A stretch of 64,000 bases of DNA. Origin: Argopecten irradians. Its lineage: Eukaryota; Mollusca; Bivalvia; Pectinida; Pectinidae. Of the stretch, positions 59,936 to 64,000 are shown in pieces. Position numbers and translations under genes: made by a program. The number at the start of each line of letters is the position of its first letter. Position 1 is the first letter of the stretch. The DNA lies in assembly GCF_041381155.1 (NCBI RefSeq), contig NC_091137.1, positions 13,573,765-13,637,764 of the forward strand, read 5' to 3'. Under the pieces are notes generated by a model. It searched no databases. It was not told the DNA's origin and was given only the letters and a program-made list of their open reading frames with translations.

Positions 59936-62214
59936 GTGTGTATTAGTTACACTTGTTTATATGTTATGTATCCTAGTCCAAGTCAGGTTTCCCTGACTCA
60001 TAGACATTTTTGTACCAATCAGCTAATCATATATCCATGCATCACTTATTTCAGAATTTACTGGCGGTATAAGTCTGATATCTGCGACGTAATCGTAGAA
60101 CTAGTTAGCATTTTATGACTTTATAATAATAAATGGATCGCCTATACCCATTAATAAGTGAAAGTGAACTAGAAAATGGTCCTAGCGTTAATGGTATGGG
60201 CAATACATAAAATATGTTTTGCTGTTTAAGTAATATAAAGGAATACATTATTTAACACGCTGTATATATTCTGAAATCTCCGTTTAAAAATGTATATCTA
60301 TAGATATACGTTAACGTCTGTGTTACAAAAGTCTTTATATATAAAATTTTACAGATGACCTAATTCCCGTTATTTACGATCTGGGAACTCAACAGCTTGT
60401 CAGCTATAAACAATAATTCCAAATTTGGGTGTACTGCCACAGTAATCAGCGATCAACATTTCACATTTGATATGAAACATTTTTATTTATGAAAATAAAA
60501 TAAATTAAATATAAAGAATGTTATTTTCTTTTTGAATTTGTATCGCGACTTGTTTCATTTTACACTACAACCTAACATTTCTGTTGAATTGTTTGATAAA
60601 ACCTAACTCAGTAAAATGATGTTATTTCTTTTGAAAAATAGTTATGAAATAGAACACCTTCGATCACATTATTTTCGTCTATTTTAAAACAAACTAGCAT
60701 CATCATACACAAACTGCTCTGTCGCCGGTGACATGATGTGTGACATACCTAAGTAGTTCTGTTTGATTTACCTGCTATGACGAAACCTGTTGTGTTTCAT
60801 TTTCAATAGCTTCATGAAAACTCACCTGGTATCATTCATCAGATCTCTGCTATTATGCAATACCGACATTTACCTGTAACGCTAGGGAAAGTCTTTACAA
60901 ATATGTACCATGTAATGCTACATTTTGTATAATACCGACTGACATATGAATTAAAACCTCAGTGAAAATTTATGATAAAAACATCGAAAAGCATGAAAGG
61001 CACTGCTGTTATACAAATACCCGGTAAATATTATACTGAGCTAAACAGGAAAGGTGTTAAACTGCTGATGTAACTTCACCAAGTGTACAAGACTGGGATC
61101 ATTTATAATCATATTACCCAATAAACTATAGATCTAACAATGTATCGGAGTGTATATCGGATTGCAATGGGTTTTTTTTTAAATAACACAAAGTATTTTA
61201 TTTATATCAAGAGTTTTAGATGTTTTACAATGTAATCTAATAAAGATTACAATATGTTTGTCAATTGACAAAGACCATGAACCCAGGCTATCCTGTTGAC
61301 CAGGAAGTAAATTAACACAGATTGGTTTTCCGCTAAAATGCGACACCCACAAGCTGCCGAAGCAAAACGATTACAAAAGAGTGCATACAATGTATATATT
61401 ATAGAAGACGTTTAAATAGGTGATTTAAATGTGGTACAACACATAAAGACAAGATTATTTTCACTAAAGTAACAAAACACTGGCATCTCCATTTGATATT
61501 AACGATAACTATCATAAATATGTGTATTTATAAAAACGTGGTTGGTTGGTGGATAATTAAGGCTTTACGTCACCTTACCAATGTATCAGGAGTGATTTTA
61601 ATTCATGTTTTGTTATATGAATGTGAGTTTTGCCGTTTTCTTATTGGCTTAAAACGCTTGGACAGGTCTTGACAAAATGCAATGTCAACTTGAGACCGAT
61701 GAACACCGAGCCTGTTCGGAGTTTGACATTACAAATCCGGTAACCTGACTATAAATAGACTCATGGAAATCCCTGTTTCTTCTACATTTTTGACCAATCA
61801 AAATAGAACATTGCCGATCATCGGGCAATAGCCAAATCAAACATTGCAGACAACAGTACTAGTGCGGTAGGATTAGGAAAGATATTTTACACACGTTAAA
61901 TGTAGCTGTATGTTCGAAGATTAATTTGTTAAAAAGTATAGCATAAGTAGTAAAAGTGTATACTGAGAATACGTCGATAAAGATTTTTTTTACCTTTTTG
62001 TTTAGTCATTGCGCTTGCCTGTGCATCAAAATTATTTCAAATAGCAAATCAACCATTAACTTTTTGTAATTTCCCTCGGCCTCGGGGAATATCACCTTTC
62101 TCAGCCTTTAACAATTCCTCGTAATAACCTACAAAAAGTCAATATTTGTATAATGTCTTACGTAACATGTGAATTATATATTTCAGTAACAACAGACAGC
62201 TTTAATCGATAAAG
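59936..62214 (+). other. Upstream region of the lectin-like gene
   Basis: No coding sequence is seen. It should contain the lectin promoter. A TATA-like site is listed separately. TTTCAG at 62181-62186 could be an acceptor opening a leader exon at 62187. Confidence 0.45.
61750..61757 (+). promoter_or_regulatory. TATA box candidate for the lectin-like gene
   Basis: TATAAATA stands in a locally less AT-rich stretch about 465 bp before the ATG. Together with the acceptor at 62186 it would imply a short noncoding first exon starting near 61780. No initiator is obvious. Confidence 0.3.
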
Positions 62215-63004
62215 ATGAAACATCTTTTTCTAATTACGTTGCTTGCAGTTATCTCACCTTCTTGGATTCAAGGTATGTTATTGTTGGTCGATAATACATT
62301 GTCATCATGTATTATTCAAAGGTATTACTCAAACCACATGCTTCTCCTGATTGATTAGCTGAATAAATCAGATACTAGCTATAGGTATCAAAGAGCTGGC
62401 AGTGAACAAATGCCGATGTAAAATGGTAAAAGCTTAAAATAAAACACGATATAGTACTTGTATCATTATAATGTGTATCCTAGCTTTTTCTAGGCAAACC
62501 GTATCCATATGTTTCTTCGTCCAATATGATAAAACTTACGTTGTTTGTTTATGGTTTAGATGGATTCATACGCAGGAGATTAACGTTCGTTATATTCGTG
62601 GTCAAGGGAATATCCGCACATAATCGAGAAATAATGACAAGTAAGATAACACATGTTATAGCTTGTTCACGTTAGAAATCGACAAATGCGCGAATATTTC
62701 TTCTTCCTCTTTTCGGGCGTACAATTGACCACCAGGTAGTGTTCTAAAACACACATAGATCTAGCTTATGTTTAACTATCTGTTTCATTTACAGGTGTAC
62801 AGTCCGAAAGAGTGTTACGACTGATGTCCTCTAACAGGACATGGAGTGATGCCAATGATATATGTAAATCAGAAGGTGGTCAGCTGGCCAGAGTGTCCAA
62901 AACTGACCTGTCTACCATTAAAGACTGCCCTAATCTGGTTGAGGAGGCGGGTTCTTATTGGTCGGCTGGGTTTAACTTTCTGACACCATGGTTTGAATTT
63001 CTAG
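62215..63004 (+). CDS. Secreted C-type-lectin-like protein (exons 1-2, partial at the right edge)
   Basis: Exon 1 (62215-62272) encodes a signal peptide, MKHLFLITLLAVISPSWIQ, and ends CAAG|GTATGT. Exon 2 (62795-63004) follows TTTACAG and ends in CTAG|GTAATG, phase 1. The spliced product continues GVQSERVLRLMSSNRTWSDA, NDICKSEGGQLARVSKTDLS, ...YWSAGFNFLTPWFEFLG. W-x-x-A-x-x-x-C-x-x-x-G-G-x-L-A-x-V is the start of a C-type lectin fold (first disulphide Cys in ICKSEGG), and YW-x-G corresponds to the usual WIG(L/G) strand. The Ca-binding EPN/WND region and later cysteines would lie in exons beyond 64000. Such proteins are often secreted defence or adhesion proteins in molluscs. The intron after exon 2 is filled by a tandem array. 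Gene structure is well supported; the lectin assignment is by motif. Confidence 0.72.
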
Positions 63005-63221
63005 GTAATGTTTATTTAACACTTTAATATTTTATAGTGTCATTTTGATAAGATATTATGTCGATACGATTTGTAATCTATACAGAGAAGTGCAATTAAT
63101 GTATTATATGGACCGTTCTAGTTTGGAGGAACACACTGTAACGTTTGTAATGTGTAACTGACCCATATAAGTATCTGGCCAATCATATTTATAAGGTAGT
63201 ATTACTATATCCTTGATTGTA

Positions 63222-64000
63222 TTCATTCTTTTGTCGTATTCAAAACATTGTTGACTGTTCATTCTTTTGTCGTATTCACAACATTGTTGACTGTATTCAT
63301 TCTTTTGTCGTATTCAAAACATTGTTGACTGTTCATTCTTTTGTCGTATTCACAACATTGTTGACTGTTCATTCTTTTGTCGTATTCACAACGTTGTTGA
63401 CTGTATTCATTCTTTTGTCGTATTCACAACATTGTTGACTCTTCATTCTTTTGTCGTATTAACAGCATTGTTGACTGTTCATTCTTTTGTCGTATTAACA
63501 ACATTGTTGACTGTGTTCATTCTTTTGTCGTATTCACAACATTGTTGACTGTATTCATTCTTTTGTCGTATTAATAGCATTGTTGACTGTTTATTCTTTT
63601 GTCGTATTAACAGCATTGTTGACTGTGTTCATTCTTTTGTCGTATTCACAACATTGTTGACTGTATTCATTCTTTTGTCGTATTCACAACATTGTTGACT
63701 GTTCATTCTTTTGTCGTATTAACAGCATTGTTGACTGTTCATTCTTTTGTCGTATTTACAACATTGTTGACTGTATTCATTCTTTTGTCGTATTAACAGC
63801 ATTGTTGACTGTTCATTCTTTTGTCGTATTAACAACATTGTTGACTGTATTCATTCTTTTGTCGTATTCACAACATTGTTGACTATTCATTCTTTTGTCG
63901 TATTCACAACATTGTTGACTGTGTTCATTCTTTTGTCGTATTCACAACATTGTTGACTGTATTCATTCTTTTGTCGTATTCAAACATTGTTGAATGTATA
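63222..64000. repeat. 36/38-bp tandem repeat in the lectin intron, reaching the right edge
   Basis: The unit is TTCATTCTTTTGTCGTATTC followed by ACAACATTGTTGACTG. Every unit ends either directly (36 bp) or with an extra TA or TG (38 bp). A second variant has TTAACAGCATTG in place of TTCACAACATTG. About 21 copies are visible. Confidence 0.93.

Overview
The window is animal nuclear DNA, most likely from a bivalve mollusc. The genes are intron-rich with GT-AG junctions and short exons. They sit in AT-rich DNA packed with repeats that I recognise as bivalve types: a tRNA-derived SINE with a GGGGCCGCGGTGGCC head, an element with about 157-bp internal tandem repeats that begins TTTTAGCTCACC, and non-LTR retrotransposons of CR1/L2/Jockey type. 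I cannot name the species. No rRNA, functional tRNA or CRISPR array was found.

Three genes can be supported. (1) Minus strand, 544-7735: the first four coding exons of an ACBD4/5-like acyl-CoA-binding protein, which continues beyond the left edge. (2) Plus strand, 25246-41111: a cyclin-dependent kinase of the CDK4/6 family, with six clear coding exons. The exon that should carry the activation-segment end (VVTLWYRAPE...) is not intact. Only its first 20 nt are found, and they are repeated about 35 times in a 75-bp tandem array (33762-36414). (3) Plus strand, 62215-63004: the first two coding exons of a secreted C-type-lectin-like protein, which runs off the right edge.

Layout. 0.5-7.7 kb: ACBD gene. 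Intron 3 holds a 42-bp satellite carrying a 425-bp miniature LTR element with identical LTRs. Intron 1 holds an older relative, itself split by a hAT-like DNA element. 8.3-14.6 kb: a two-part 51-bp satellite whose unique flank is duplicated. 14.7-16.4 kb: a bivalve repeat split by a 5'-truncated LINE. 17.6 kb: a possible CDK promoter. 19.0-23.0 kb: a 35-bp satellite. 24.5 kb: a SINE with a perfect target duplication. 25.1-41.1 kb: the CDK gene, with a LINE, the exon-derived satellite, a miniature LTR element and an RT relic in one intron. 41.1-49.6 kb: CDK 3' flank, with no gene seen. 50.2-55.0 kb: a nested composite of a 157-bp-array element, a 3.5-kb foldback, a DIRS-type relic and a SINE. 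56.5-59.9 kb: 31-bp and 56-bp arrays. 62.2-64 kb: lectin-like gene with a 36/38-bp array in its intron.

Tandem arrays make up roughly a quarter of the window. The longest open frames lie in them and are not genes. The three genes have no evident functional link. The strongest candidates for something undescribed are the satellite that multiplies a complete 3' splice site and exon start of the kinase gene, and the very short LTR retroelements whose LTRs contain a tRNA-like promoter.
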